From Eleginops maclovinus (taxonomy: Eukaryota > Chordata > Actinopteri > Perciformes > Eleginopidae): a stretch of 64,000 nucleotides of DNA. The translations under genes were made by a program, and so were the position numbers. The notes below the pieces were generated by a model. That model had not been told where the DNA came from. It searched no databases and saw only the letters and a program-made list of their open reading frames with translations. Below, one piece after another: positions 40,568 to 50,181 of the stretch (position 1 is the stretch's first letter; every line of letters starts with the position of its first letter). The stretch covers positions 11,626,921 through 11,690,920 of the forward strand of contig NC_086368.1 of NCBI RefSeq assembly GCF_036324505.1, read 5' to 3'.

Positions 40568-43500
40568 ATGGACGCCTCCAGGCGGCCTAGGCCTCTCTGG
40601 GTGAGCCCGATGAAAATCCCGGATGAGGGAGGGGTCGAGGATGAGGCCCCGCGAAACCCAGCTCCTTTCCTCTGGCCCATAACCCTCCCAATCCACGAGG
40701 TACTGATACCCCCTGCCCCGACGACGAATGTCCAGCAACTGCCGGACGGTGTAATCTGGGTGGTTGTCAGTCAAACGGGGAGGTGGGGGGGGAACGTCCG
40801 GGGGGGAGAGGGGACTGGTGGAGACTGGCTTTAAACGAGAGACATGGAAGGTGGGGTGGACGTGCATGGCTGGAGGCAGCTTGAGTGTGACCGCTGAGGG
40901 ATTGATGACGGAAATAATAGGGAAAGGGCCAACAAAACGAGGGGTTAACTTCTTGGAGCCAGTTCGTAAGGGGAGATCCCTAGAGGACAACCACACCTGT
41001 TGACCCACCCGATAGGCAGGAGCGGGAGCCCGGTGGCGATCAGCAATGCGCCGGTTCTGCTCTGCGGAGCGCAGCAGAGCGGTGCGTGCGTCCCTCCACG
41101 TCCTGCGACAACGGCGGAGATGGTGCTGGACCGAGGGGACGGAGATGTAATCCTCCTGAGCAGGAAACAAGGGTGGCTGGTATCCCAGGGAGCATTCGAA
41201 CGGGGACATGCCGGTGGCAGCACAGGACATGGAATTGTGGGCATACTCGATCCAAGAGAGATGGTCACTCCAAGCCGAGGGGTTGCGCGCAGCCACACAA
41301 CGCAGCGCGGTTCCGAGGTCCTGATTGGCTCTCTCAGCCTGCCCATTAGTCTGCGGCTGGTACCCTGATGACAGGCTGACAGAGGCCCCCAGCGCTCGGC
41401 AGAAGGCCTTCCACACTTGGGAAACGAACTGGGGACCACGGTCGGAGACGAGGTCAGCGGGAATCCCGTGGAGGCGAACGACATGCTGCACAAGCAGCTG
41501 GGCAGTCTCTGTGGCAGTGGGGAGCTTAGGAAGCGCAATGAAGTGAACCGCCTTCGAAAATCTGTCCACAACGGTGAGTATTACAGTGTGGCCCTTAGAG
41601 GGGGGAAGACCAGTCACAAAATCCAGGCCAATGTGGGACCAGGGCCGACCAGGAACAGGGAGAGGGCGTAACAGACCAGCAGGAGGTTGATGGGAGGACT
41701 TGGCCCGAGCACACACCGTGCAGGCAAGCACGAATGCCCGGGTGTCAGCGTCCATCGCTGGCCACCAAAAGTGCCTCTTCAGGAGGGACAGGGTGCGACC
41801 CACGCCAGGGTGACAGGCAAAGCGCGATGTGTGGCCCCACACCAGAACTTGAGAGCGAACCGAACTGGGGACAAAGAAACGGTTAGGAGGGCCGTTGCCC
41901 GGATCTGGTTCGGTGACTTGGGCCTTCCGGATGAGGGACTCTATCTCCCAGGTGACAGCAGCAACCTTGAGGCAGGAAGGAGAGAGGATAGTGTCAGGGG
42001 AGGCCGGTGTGTTCATAGTGTTAAACTGACGGGAGAGGGCGTCAGGTTTGACGTTACGGGATCCGGGACGGTAGGTGAGGGAGAAATTAAACCGCCCAAA
42101 AAACAGGGACCACCGGGCTTGGCGGGAATTCAAGCGCTTAGCTGTCTGGATGTATGACAAATTCTTGTGGTCGGTCCAAACCACGAACGGCTGTTCTGCC
42201 CCCTCAAGCCAGTGCCGCCATTCCTCCAATGCCAGTTTCACAGCCAGCAGCTCGCGGTTACCAACATCATAGTTACGTTCAGCAGGTACCAGCCGGCGAG
42301 AGAAAAAGGCGCAGGGGTGAATCTTCTCATCAGAAGCTGAGCGCTGGGACAGGACCGCCCCCACCCCCGTGTCAGACGCATCGACCTCCACGATGAACTG
42401 CCTGGAGGGGTCAGGTTGGATAAGAATGGGGGCAGACGAGAAAAGTCTTTTAAGACCAGAGAAGGCAGTCTCCGCCTCAGGCGTCCAGGCAAATGGGCGG
42501 GCAGGAGAGGTGAGACGGGTGAGAGGTGCTGCAACCCTACTGTAATCACGGATGAACCTCCGGTAGAAATTGGCAAATCCCAGGAACTGCTGCAGTTTCT
42601 TGCGGGAATCGGGAATGGGCCAGTCTGTCACTGCACTGACCTTCTCGGGACAGGTCCTCACTTGCCCGCTCTCAATGATGAACCCAAGGAAGGATACAGA
42701 GGTGACACTGAACTCACACTTCTCGGCCTTCACATATAATTTGTTCTCCAACAGCCGCTGAAGAACTTGCCTGACATGCTGGAAGTGTTCCTCCTGGTTG
42801 CGAGAGAAAATAAGGATGTCGTCTAAATAGACAAAAACTGAGCGGTTGAGAAAATCCCGGAGGACATCGTTTACCAGGTTCTGGAACACGGCAGGGGCGT
42901 TAGTGAGGCCGAAGGGCATGACCAGGTACTCAAAGTGGCCGAGGGGGGTGTTAAAAGCAGTCTTCCACTCATCGCCCTCCCGGATACGCACCAGGTGGTA
43001 GGCATTGCGTAGATCCAACTTGGAGAAGACTGTAGCACCCTGCAGCGGCTCAAATGCGGAACTGATGAGGGGCAAGGCATACTTGTTTTTGACTGTAATG
43101 TTATTGAGTCCCCTGAAATCAATACATGGACGAAGAGACTTGTCCTTCTTGGCAACAAAAAAAAATCCTGCACCAACAGGAGAAGAGGAGGGTCTCATGA
43201 GGCCAGCCGAAAGAGAATCCTTAATATACTTCTCCATGGCCTCCCTCTCAGGACGGGACAAGTTATACAGGCGACTACTGGGCAAAGGGGCGCCGGGGAG
43301 GAGATCAATGGCACAGTCATAGGGGCGATGGGGAGGCAGGGTGAGTGCACGACACTTACTAAACACCTCTCCCAGGTCATGATAGATGGGGGGGACCAAG
43401 GAGAGGTCGGGGGTTTCCTGGGGCAAGGGGACACCTCCCTCTGTTGGAAACAGGGCAGACTGTAAGCAGGTGGAGTGACAAAAAGTGCTCCAACTCACCA

Positions 43501-43969
43501 CCTTGCCAGAAGACCAGTCAAATTGGGGATTGTGCCGCTTGAGCCAGGGGTGGCCCAGAACCAGGGGAATAAGGGGAGACCGGATGACGTGAAACTGAAG
43601 CATCTCGTGGTGATTACCAGAAACAATTAACTCCAGGGGCTTAGTACAGTGAGTAACAAGGGCCAGGTGGCGGCCATCTAAGGCATTAGCGTTTAATGGA
43701 GAGGGTAATTGTTCCAACTGAATGCCAACCTGAGACGCGAAGCCGGCGTCGATGAAGTTCTCATCCGCTCCCGAATCCACAAGGGCCGATACCGGAAAGG
43801 GATGACCGAGGGACAGCAGAGTGGCATCCAGCGGTGAGCGTGCATAGTGAGGAACGGGGACGGAGGGGGCGTGGCTCAGCAGGGCCCCGAGTCTCACTGC
43901 CGAGCCCTGTCTTTTGGTCGTGACGGACAGGTGGAGATGAGATGCCCGGGCAGCGCACAGTACAGACAC
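40565..43969 (-). CDS. pol: gypsy Pol polyprotein: protease, RT, RNase H, integrase, chromodomain
   Basis: An open frame of 1134 residues. In order: aspartic protease with DSGA at 65-68; reverse transcriptase with LDLRNAYH (about 318) and the YLDD active site at 381-384; RNase H with D530, E573 and D600; a gypsy integrase with an HHCC finger (HPG.. near 720 and C..C at 750-753), catalytic D783, D843 and E879; and a C-terminal chromodomain (about 1065-1125, [16 protein letters not shown]), which targets integration to marked chromatin in chromoviruses. It overlaps gag by 76 bases in the -1 frame, so it is presumably made as a Gag-Pol fusion by frameshifting near the CCAAAAG run at 43911-43917. 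The first Met is therefore not the real start. The length is normal and no stop or frameshift is visible. Confidence 0.95.
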   Translation of the reverse strand: MSVLCAARASHLHLSVTTKRQGSAVRLGALLSHAPSVPVPHYARSPLDATLLSLGHPFPVSALVDSGADENFIDAGFASQVGIQLEQLPSPLNANALDGRHLALVTHCTKPLELIVSGNHHEMLQFHVIRSPLIPLVLGHPWLKRHNPQFDWSSGKVVSWSTFCHSTCLQSALFPTEGGVPLPQETPDLSLVPPIYHDLGEVFSKCRALTLPPHRPYDCAIDLLPGAPLPSSRLYNLSRPEREAMEKYIKDSLSAGLMRPSSSPVGAGFFFVAKKDKSLRPCIDFRGLNNITVKNKYALPLISSAFEPLQGATVFSKLDLRNAYHLVRIREGDEWKTAFNTPLGHFEYLVMPFGLTNAPAVFQNLVNDVLRDFLNRSVFVYLDDILIFSRNQEEHFQHVRQVLQRLLENKLYVKAEKCEFSVTSVSFLGFIIESGQVRTCPEKVSAVTDWPIPDSRKKLQQFLGFANFYRRFIRDYSRVAAPLTRLTSPARPFAWTPEAETAFSGLKRLFSSAPILIQPDPSRQFIVEVDASDTGVGAVLSQRSASDEKIHPCAFFSRRLVPAERNYDVGNRELLAVKLALEEWRHWLEGAEQPFVVWTDHKNLSYIQTAKRLNSRQARWSLFFGRFNFSLTYRPGSRNVKPDALSRQFNTMNTPASPDTILSPSCLKVAAVTWEIESLIRKAQVTEPDPGNGPPNRFFVPSSVRSQVLVWGHTSRFACHPGVGRTLSLLKRHFWWPAMDADTRAFVLACTVCARAKSSHQPPAGLLRPLPVPGRPWSHIGLDFVTGLPPSKGHTVILTVVDRFSKAVHFIALPKLPTATETAQLLVQHVVRLHGIPADLVSDRGPQFVSQVWKAFCRALGASVSLSSGYQPQTNGQAERANQDLGTALRCVAARNPSAWSDHLSWIEYAHNSMSCAATGMSPFECSLGYQPPLFPAQEDYISVPSVQHHLRRCRRTWRDARTALLRSAEQNRRIADRHRAPAPAYRVGQQVWLSSRDLPLRTGSKKLTPRFVGPFPIISVINPSAVTLKLPPAMHVHPTFHVSRLKPVSTSPLSPPDVPPPPPRLTDNHPDYTVRQLLDIRRRGRGYQYLVDWEGYGPEERSWVSRGLILDPSLIRDFHRAHPERPRPPGGVH

Positions 43970-44886
43970 ACTCCGGTCTTGATCCGATGAAGCCGCTCCG
44001 CTTGGGTAAGACGAGTGCGCCCCAGCTGCATGGGCTCCTCTTCAGTGACTGCATGTGTCACGGGGGCAGAGAGAGCAGCTCTCGGGAAGTGAGGAGAATA
44101 GGAAGCAGCGAGTGCCGGGGGTACGGAACTGCCTGTCCTCTCCCTACGCCGCTCGCGTAGACGATTATCCAGCCGGATGGAAAGGGAGATCAGTTCATCG
44201 AGAGTGTTAGACTCCTCCCTAGTAGCCAGCTCATCCTTAATTGACTCGCTGAGAGCGGAAAGAAAAAGCCCACATAGTGACCTGTCGTTCCAGCCCGACC
44301 TGGCTGCATGGGTCCGGAACTCGACGGAGAACTCAGCTACACTGCGGGAGCTCTGACGAAGGGAAATAAGCCGCTTGGCGGCGTCCCCTCCCTCTACTGG
44401 ATGATCAAAAACCTTCCTCATTTCGGCTACAAAAAGCTCAAAATTATCGTTGACTGGGGAATCACTGTCCCATAATGCTGAAGCCCACTCTAATGCGTTA
44501 CCCTTAAGTGACCCCATAATGTAGGCGATCTTAGCCTTTTCAGTGGGATAGGTGAGGGGCTGCTGACTGAAAACTAGTGAACACTGGATCAAAAAGGCTC
44601 TGCACATACCCATGTCCCCAGCGTAGCGCTCAGGCGCAGGAATGAGAGGCTCACGAGCTCGTGGCAGGTGTGTCGGGAGAGTGGGGGCCGGCGGAGGTGA
44701 AGCTGACGGTGGAGGCGCTGTGGTAAGGGGGGCTAGTAAGTCCAATTGCGCACCCATCTGAGTGACTCGGGTAGCGAGATTCTTAACGGCTTCCATAGCT
44801 TCCCGGAGGGCTTGGCTGTGCTCAGCAACCTGAGTGCCTTGGGCGGCGAGAGCTCCGCGGATGCGGTCCATGTCTGCTGGGTCCAT
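43894..44886 (-). CDS. gag: gypsy Gag structural protein
   Basis: 330 residues, starting 16 bases inside the 5' LTR border with ATGGACCCAGCAGAC. The N-terminal 50 residues look helical. A capsid region follows ([20 protein letters not shown], then [18 protein letters not shown] at about 120), of the retrotransposon gag type shared with RTL/PEG10 proteins. The C-terminus holds one CCHC zinc knuckle, [14 protein letters not shown], for RNA packaging. It stops at TGA inside the pol frame overlap. No damage is seen. Confidence 0.93.
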   Translation of the reverse strand: MDPADMDRIRGALAAQGTQVAEHSQALREAMEAVKNLATRVTQMGAQLDLLAPLTTAPPPSASPPPAPTLPTHLPRAREPLIPAPERYAGDMGMCRAFLIQCSLVFSQQPLTYPTEKAKIAYIMGSLKGNALEWASALWDSDSPVNDNFELFVAEMRKVFDHPVEGGDAAKRLISLRQSSRSVAEFSVEFRTHAARSGWNDRSLCGLFLSALSESIKDELATREESNTLDELISLSIRLDNRLRERRRERTGSSVPPALAASYSPHFPRAALSAPVTHAVTEEEPMQLGRTRLTQAERLHRIKTGVCLYCALPGHLISTCPSRPKDRARQ

Positions 44887-44902
44887 CTTGGCCAGATCGT
44901 TC

Positions 44903-45335
44903 TGTTATGTTAACGATTCTGAACCCAAGAGCAGACAAGAGACGGTGTTGAATTGATGCAAGGGGGTTTATTGAGTGAGGTGGAGGAGCAGGTAGAGGAC
45001 GCGGAAACCGGGGGGAGGGTGAGGCAGGCGAGCTGGAGTGCGTGATCCGGATAACTGCAGGCAGAGGGAAACAGAGTTAGGTTGTGGTCAAAGGCAACAA
45101 GAGACGAGAGTTCGGTAGCGAGGTAACAAGGTAACAAGGTAACAAGGTAAACTGGAGCCGGGTACGTATCATTACCACTGTAGAGCGAAGTACGATCTGG
45201 CACCGACAGCAGGGAATCCAAGGGTTTATGAAGGGGAGTTGATTGGAGATGACGGCCAGGTGTGAAGTGAGACCGACAGGGGGAGTGGCAAACCCAGGAG
45301 GAGGAAAAACACAGCAGACTGCTGTGACCACAACA
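44903..45335 (-). repeat. 5' LTR of the gypsy element
   Basis: 433 bases with the same termini as the 3' LTR. It has three instead of five AACAAGGT units and lacks a 27-base segment between direct repeats. These two changes (16 + 27 = 43) account for the whole length difference. I noticed only one further base difference (GTACGTATC versus GTACGCATC). The start of the internal region (GAACGATCTGGCCAAG on minus) should contain the primer binding site, but I could not assign a tRNA. Confidence 0.94.
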
Positions 45336-45769
45336 GCTAGTGTGAATGGCTTTGTATACTGCAGGGTAGCTTGTGAATTTACTCCAGGTGAAACTAAAGT
45401 CTGATTTAAGAGTTGATTATATTTCACATCATTAATCCAAATCTGTAAAGTAATTAAAGGAATTAAATAAATGTAGTGGAGTAAAAGTATAATATTTACC
45501 TCTGAATTGTAGTGGAGTGGAAGTACAAAGTACCATAAAACGCAAATACTCAAGTAAAGTACAAGTACCTCAAAATTGTACTTGAGTAGAGTACTTAAGT
45601 GAATCTACTTAGTTACTTCCCACCTCTGTCTGTATTATCCCAATGTTAAACAATTAAAACAATCATATTCTAATAGCACTTGATAGGTAAGCATAATCCA
45701 CAAATGGCAACAAAAGCAGTTTGTGTTTCAGCCGTGTGAATCACCCTTCCCTACTAGCCATTTTCGTTC

Positions 45770-46060
45770 CCAGAACGTTGTAGTTACGTAAGCCTTTGGT
45801 TCCAGTTTGGTTCCCTGAACGTTACTTTTGGTTTAGGTTTTGGTTGCTACTTGGTTGTGGCGGCAAACTTTTTTTACGTTCTCTAAACGTTTGCTGTTGG
45901 TTACATGTTTGGTTCCCCTAACGTTCTCCTAATGTCCCCCAACCTTGTTGGTTCCCTCAGCGTTCCCCTAACGTTCCCTTAACCTTGTCGGGTACATGTT
46001 GGTTCCCTCAGCGTTCCCCTAAAGTTGTAATGTCTGTAGAATGTTATTTTTTGGTTAGGT
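45770..46060. repeat. left subterminal repeat array (GTTCCC/AACGTT)
   Basis: Many variants of GGTTCCCTNAACGTT in both orientations, for example GGTTCCCTGAACGTT, GGTTCCCCTAACGTTC and GTTCCCTCAGCGTTCCCC, the latter twice. Clustered subterminal motifs of this sort serve as transposase binding sites in CACTA elements (known for the superfamily, inferred here). Confidence 0.75.
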
Positions 46061-46280
46061 TTTGGTTGCATATGACTACTATTTACCTGAGAATATTGTC
46101 AGTGATGAATGAACAGGCAAATTTGGCAGGACTTGAAAGTTTAATAGAAAGTATAATAAAATACAAGTTTAATACAAAATGTAAATTCAAAATAAAATAA
46201 AGATAACAAAATAGAAAAAATATAACAATATAAGCCAATAATAAAATTAAAATAAATATAACAAACAATAAAAGTAATAT

Positions 46281-48243
46281 CTAAAAAAAAGGTGCAGAAT
46301 TGGTGCAGAACTTCTTGACTGCCGGTGTGGCATCTTCAGTCTTGCTGACCAGCTGGCCTAAAAAGAATAAGAAACAAAAGTTGAAACACAAGAAGAATTG
46401 ACATAAGTTCACAAAAAACACCCTACTACCAACCCAGACATTTCTGATCACCACAAGTGATTCAAAGATTTACAGTTTATTTAATTATTTTGAACAATCA
46501 CCAACTGAGAAACTCCTAGACCTCGGCTTCGGTCTTGCCAGGGAAGTTCTTCACACAGGCCGCTACAGGTTGAAGTCAAAAAGTTACACATATACATCTC
46601 ATCAGTCAAGCTTAGCATGAAACTGATGTGAACAATATATAAACACTTACCTCTTATTATCTTGCACAGCGCTAAGTCTTGAAAGGACTTTTTGGCCCTT
46701 CTCCCCCTCGGGCTGTACTGGGCCAGGACATCGTTGGTTGCCCCTCGCCGTAGAATACGTCGAATGGCTGCCCCTGCACTTGCCCCTCCAATGGTTCCAA
46801 GGAAATGTTGTTGTAAAAAACATAATTATACAATGAAAATGAATGTGGAGAGCTTATACAATCTAATTTTATAAGCCAAATCAGTACAGTTATAATGAGA
46901 ATTTATTTTATACAGGATTATGGCCAATTAATTACCATTTTGTTCCTTCTGTCTTCTTGAGCCAGACTCCTGTCCAACTCCTCTAGCTCGTCTAGTGTTC
47001 TGCAGGGTGCCAACAAGATATCTTCTGCCTGAAGCAGAGGCTGAGGCGAGTGTGTTCTAGAGAGGAGGGCTTCGACCATAGCCTCCAAAGCATCAATCCT
47101 CCTATCGATCCTCCTCATCAGGTAGCCCATGTGTGCTTCCATGACTACGGGGACATTTGTGATGGAATTCATTTGAGTTTTTATACATAATATACTTTCC
47201 TATGTGAACTTCTTAAGTGTGTAAAAAGTACTTCTCTCAATCTGAGAGGCTGAGGCCCCTTCCTCTCCATCATGAGTCATTGCTGAAGTTTTTGAATGTT
47301 TTGTTTTGTTTTTGCCTTCTTAGTCAGGAATTTGTATTCAGACTGTAAATGGAAAATTCAAAGCAACTGTACCTCGAACTGAGTTCAGAGATGTATCCAT
47401 CTGATGACTGGCTGCATGTCTGGTCGAGTGACAGAGAAATCTGCTGACCTGAAAAAGGCACAAAAACACATCAGATCAGTCACATAACATGCACCAGGTT
47501 ATTCCTCATGAATGTTAGCTCCAAGCTATGAAAGATGACTTGATAACTGTTAACTTACCCACAGGGCTTCCAGACATACCCACAGTCTTGGACTGCTTTC
47601 TTGCCATTGGATTGGAATCATCTTGAAAGAAAGACCATATAACGTGTACCGATTGGGAATCGAACATTGAATTGTGTACATAATGTAGTCTGTACTGAAG
47701 AGATCTTACCATCACTAGAGGAGTCTGAATTGAATCTCCTCTATGCGGCCTTGATTGATGAACATTTGCGTCATCTTCTGTCTCAACACTTGAAGAGTCC
47801 ATCAGTCGCAGACATTTCCGGTCTGCTTTGGTGTAGGAATCTATGTTAGGAGAAACATGTTTTTGAGCTAGTAGCAGCACAAAGCAGTATTTCCATACAG
47901 AGAACACACTATGAATATATTCTATATAGTGCATAGCAAAGATAGCTCACCTGTTGTGTACCATACTTTCTTGACTGGATGTTTAGCCCAGCTTCTGTTT
48001 GGCTCGCTGCAGTTAATTACATGCTTTCACATGTTAAGTGGTGTCCAGGAGCAGAGGAAGCCCCCCTGTTTAAAAAAATGCAACTCATTTCGGATCCTTT
48101 CTTACAATGTGGTGAAAAGACATTTAGAATGGAAAAACAAATTACGTCAATACAAAACCGCATACCTCAGAAGTGTTTTCGAGCCATGAAGATGGCACAA
48201 CCTCAATGGCATTGCCAGTGAACTCAACCACAGTGAAGCTCAT
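46281..48243 (-). pseudogene. DUF4806-type gene of the CACTA-like element, broken
   Basis: A multi-exon minus-strand gene rebuilt from splice signals. Exon 1, 48243-48166, encodes MSFTVVEFTGNAIEVVPSSW. Exon 2, 48065-47951, ends CSEPNRSWAKHPVKKVWYTT but has an in-frame TGA at 48029-48027. Exon 3, 47840-47710, encodes SYTKADRKCLRLMDSSSVET. Further exons lie near 47630-47560 (DDSNPMARKQSK) and 47448-47373 (QQISLSLDQTC). A coiled segment near 47148-46936 ends RTLDELEELDRSLAQEDRR. The DUF4806 core follows at 46811-46651 (IGGASAGAAIRRILRR, then FQDLALCKIIR). Next come 46562-46505 (AACVKNFPGKTEAEV, then TAG) and the last exon 46357-46281. Besides the two stops, the core exon's acceptor lacks its AG and the donor after 46505 is lost. 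Function of DUF4806 proteins is unknown. Confidence 0.72.
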
Positions 48244-49197
48244 CTGTTAACAGAAAGGCATCATTAGCATGGCAAATAGAGCACCATATATTGCACTAAT
48301 GAAAACAGTCACAGACCAAGCCCTTTAGGTGTTTTTGTAAAGCAGTTTTTATTTAGTTTATAAATAGATATACATAGCATCAGGATGGAAACTCCATCCC
48401 AACCCACCCTTTATCAATACAAGGCTCAAAAACAGAATATCACATATTAGCAGAGTACAGATTTTTTGCAAGCATACACAGCAAATACACTCAAAGAACC
48501 CCTCCAAAAATAGATTGAAGTTGTTTGTTTGGATATCTCTTAAATATCATGCAGGACTGTCAACAAAAAAAATGTGTCTGTTTCTGTGGCTCCTCAATCA
48601 TCAATGCCTGTGTTGTGAGTTCACATTCTGGCACCAGCTTCATGAGACAGTCTCCCTTTTTCACTCTGAAGCACCTGTGAACAGAGGATCCACCTTCTCA
48701 AACACCTTGCACAAAACCATGTCATTCCTCTCCTCAACGGCCTCACAGCATTTGTCACCTGCCAAGATATACGCATTGTTTGGTCTTCGGATTTTCTTTT
48801 TTTGTGCTGGAACTGTGCTGCTTGGACCCTTTTCCATCTCCGAGAGCCATTTGGCCCCTTGAATAAGTGGTCTTCTTCCCGATCGGACCAGACGTTTCAG
48901 CTGTCCCAAGTAGTTTTCTAACTGGAAGGCACTACATGCATCCAAGCATCCAAAGGTTTCTGCTTCATCTGTTAAATGGAGAAAGTGCCTGCCATACAGC
49001 TCTGCTGTAGTCTGCGTGTTTGCATGCCAGGTTTGGAGAAACCAAAATATTCAGTGCTACGCTGAAAGCCATGAAATGCCTATAGAGCTCCTGCAGATGA
49101 TGTCATATATGCTGGTCACGTGACGAGATACGACAGGGGCAGCCATTTTGGCAGTCATCGCGGCAGTAAATTGACAGGCACTGGCAGACTGTCAAGG

Positions 49198-49821
49198 ATG
49201 GTGGATAACTGCTGTGCACCAGGTTGCACAAATAGGCGTGGGAAAAAGAAAGGTGTATCGTATTATCGCATTCCTAAAGACGCGGAGAGGAGGGAGAAGT
49301 GGATTGGAGCGATTAAAAGAGCCAGGAGCCTTCAGAAAAAGACTGAAAGATGGGACCCCCCGGCCGTTGGCTTTCGCTTATGCAGTGATCACTTCATATC
49401 AGGTGGGTGAAGGAATACAGTACAATGCTACAAAAAGTTTCTGGTCAGTTTAATTAAATTTAATTAGTTTAATTTAAGAAGTAGCACCCAGTTATTATAG
49501 CTAACGGACACTGTGATGTCCCTTTTTAACTCAACAAGTGTGGCTCTGGCGCAGCCTAGCCAGTTAGCAAGTTAGCTTGTAGCAAGCTAGTGGTAAACAA
49601 ACCCGTGTTGAAATATTCCTTCTTATTTTGTAGGGAGAAAGAGTGATAATCCGTTGAGTCCGGATTTTATCCCCTCAATTTTCGATTACCTTCCATCTCC
49701 AGAGAAGAGGAGACATAAAACGAGACTGGAGGTTTTTAACAGAAGGCAGAAGGCTAAACTGCACAAAGTAGAGCAGGCAAAGATATCTGCTAACGTGACA
49801 CTGCCTATCAAACTGGAATAA
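49198..49821 (+). CDS. short THAP-domain protein encoded by the miniature element
   Basis: Predicted 130-residue protein from exons 49198-49402 and 49634-49821 (donor TCAG|GTGGGT, acceptor TTTTGTAG|GG, phase 1). The THAP DNA-binding domain has the C2CH zinc ligands (C5/C6, C10, then C62 and H65 in CSDHF), the RIPKD loop, W35 and the conserved Pro pair (DPPAVGF). Exon 2 supplies RKSDNPLSPDFIPSIFDYLP, the usual end of this THAP type, then a basic KRRHKTRLEVFNRRQKAKLH stretch and a stop. In full-length relatives a DDE transposase follows; here it has been deleted. The first Met in better context lies inside a longer open frame starting at 49120; 49198 was chosen because THAP domains begin right at Met. 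It might bind the element's ends without cutting. Confidence 0.75.
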
Positions 49822-49833
49822 TTTAATACTTAC

Positions 49834-50181
49834 CCTTGCAGTGATGATGCCGAAGTTTTTGGATGTAAGACTCCACAGTTGAATGTTGTTTACGAAGCCG
49901 GACTGACACCATTTGTAAGCCTCCAAGCTTTTGTACGCTCTGAGGGAGTCTCCTGAGTACACTGATGGAAAGCTTACAAGATAGCTGTGGATGTCTGCGT
50001 AGCGCAAGTCGGGTACATCGTCTTCAGAGCAGGAGGTTATGCTCTTGAAAAGCACACCGGGTGAATTATATGGGTCGCTTATATTTAATCTCTCTAATTT
50101 TGTACTATAAAGCCGAATTTCACTTGAATTAAAATGAGAAGTATACTCGCTCGGTAAGAAAACACTGGCACCGGTGGTCAT
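49834..50181 (-). CDS. first exon of a SWIM/YqaJ gene, 3' part deleted
   Basis: An exon of 116 codons starting MTTGASVFLPSEYTSHFNSS and ending GIITAR at a strong donor AGG|GTAAGT. It matches in style the N-terminal region of fish SWIM/YqaJ transposon proteins, with YADIHSYLV, SLRAYKSLEAYKW and SGFVNNIQLW. The SWIM finger and nuclease exons that should follow are absent because the intron runs into the opposing THAP gene. Without splicing it would read on for 37 codons to a stop at 49675. The start lies only two bases beyond the CCATTTTGGCAGTCA block of the element end, so promoter and terminus overlap. Confidence 0.68.

Larger units (their letters stand above)
40078..45335 (-). mobile_element. 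complete Ty3/gypsy chromovirus (sushi-ichi-like)
   Basis: A full-length LTR retrotransposon on the minus strand: 5' LTR (45335-44903), gag, pol in an overlapping -1 frame, polypurine tract, 3' LTR (40553-40078). GCTAG flanks both sides (40073-40077 and 45336-45340), a perfect 5-bp target duplication. The LTRs have TG...CA ends and differ only by two repeat-length changes and one clear base difference. Both genes are open and all catalytic motifs are present, so the copy appears young and possibly autonomous. The chromodomain at the end of integrase places it among chromoviruses. The gag type resembles that from which mammalian RTL/PEG10 genes descend, hence sushi-ichi-like (inference). Confidence 0.95.
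39835..45628. mobile_element. hAT-like MITE interrupted by a gypsy retrotransposon
   Basis: The left end is CAGAGGTGGAAGAAGTAATC and the right end, read inward, is CAGAGGTGGGAAGTAACTAAG. Flanks CCTGTATT (39827-39834) and TCTGTATT (45629-45636) give an 8-bp duplication with one mismatch. Removing the gypsy insertion and one of its GCTAG duplications leaves a MITE of about 530 bases, of the same family as 8735-9182. Confidence 0.82.

Noticed and set aside
40945..43434. Many antisense and alternate-frame ORFs inside the gypsy pol gene
   Set aside because: Shadows of the GC-rich pol coding sequence, which alone carries the family motifs.
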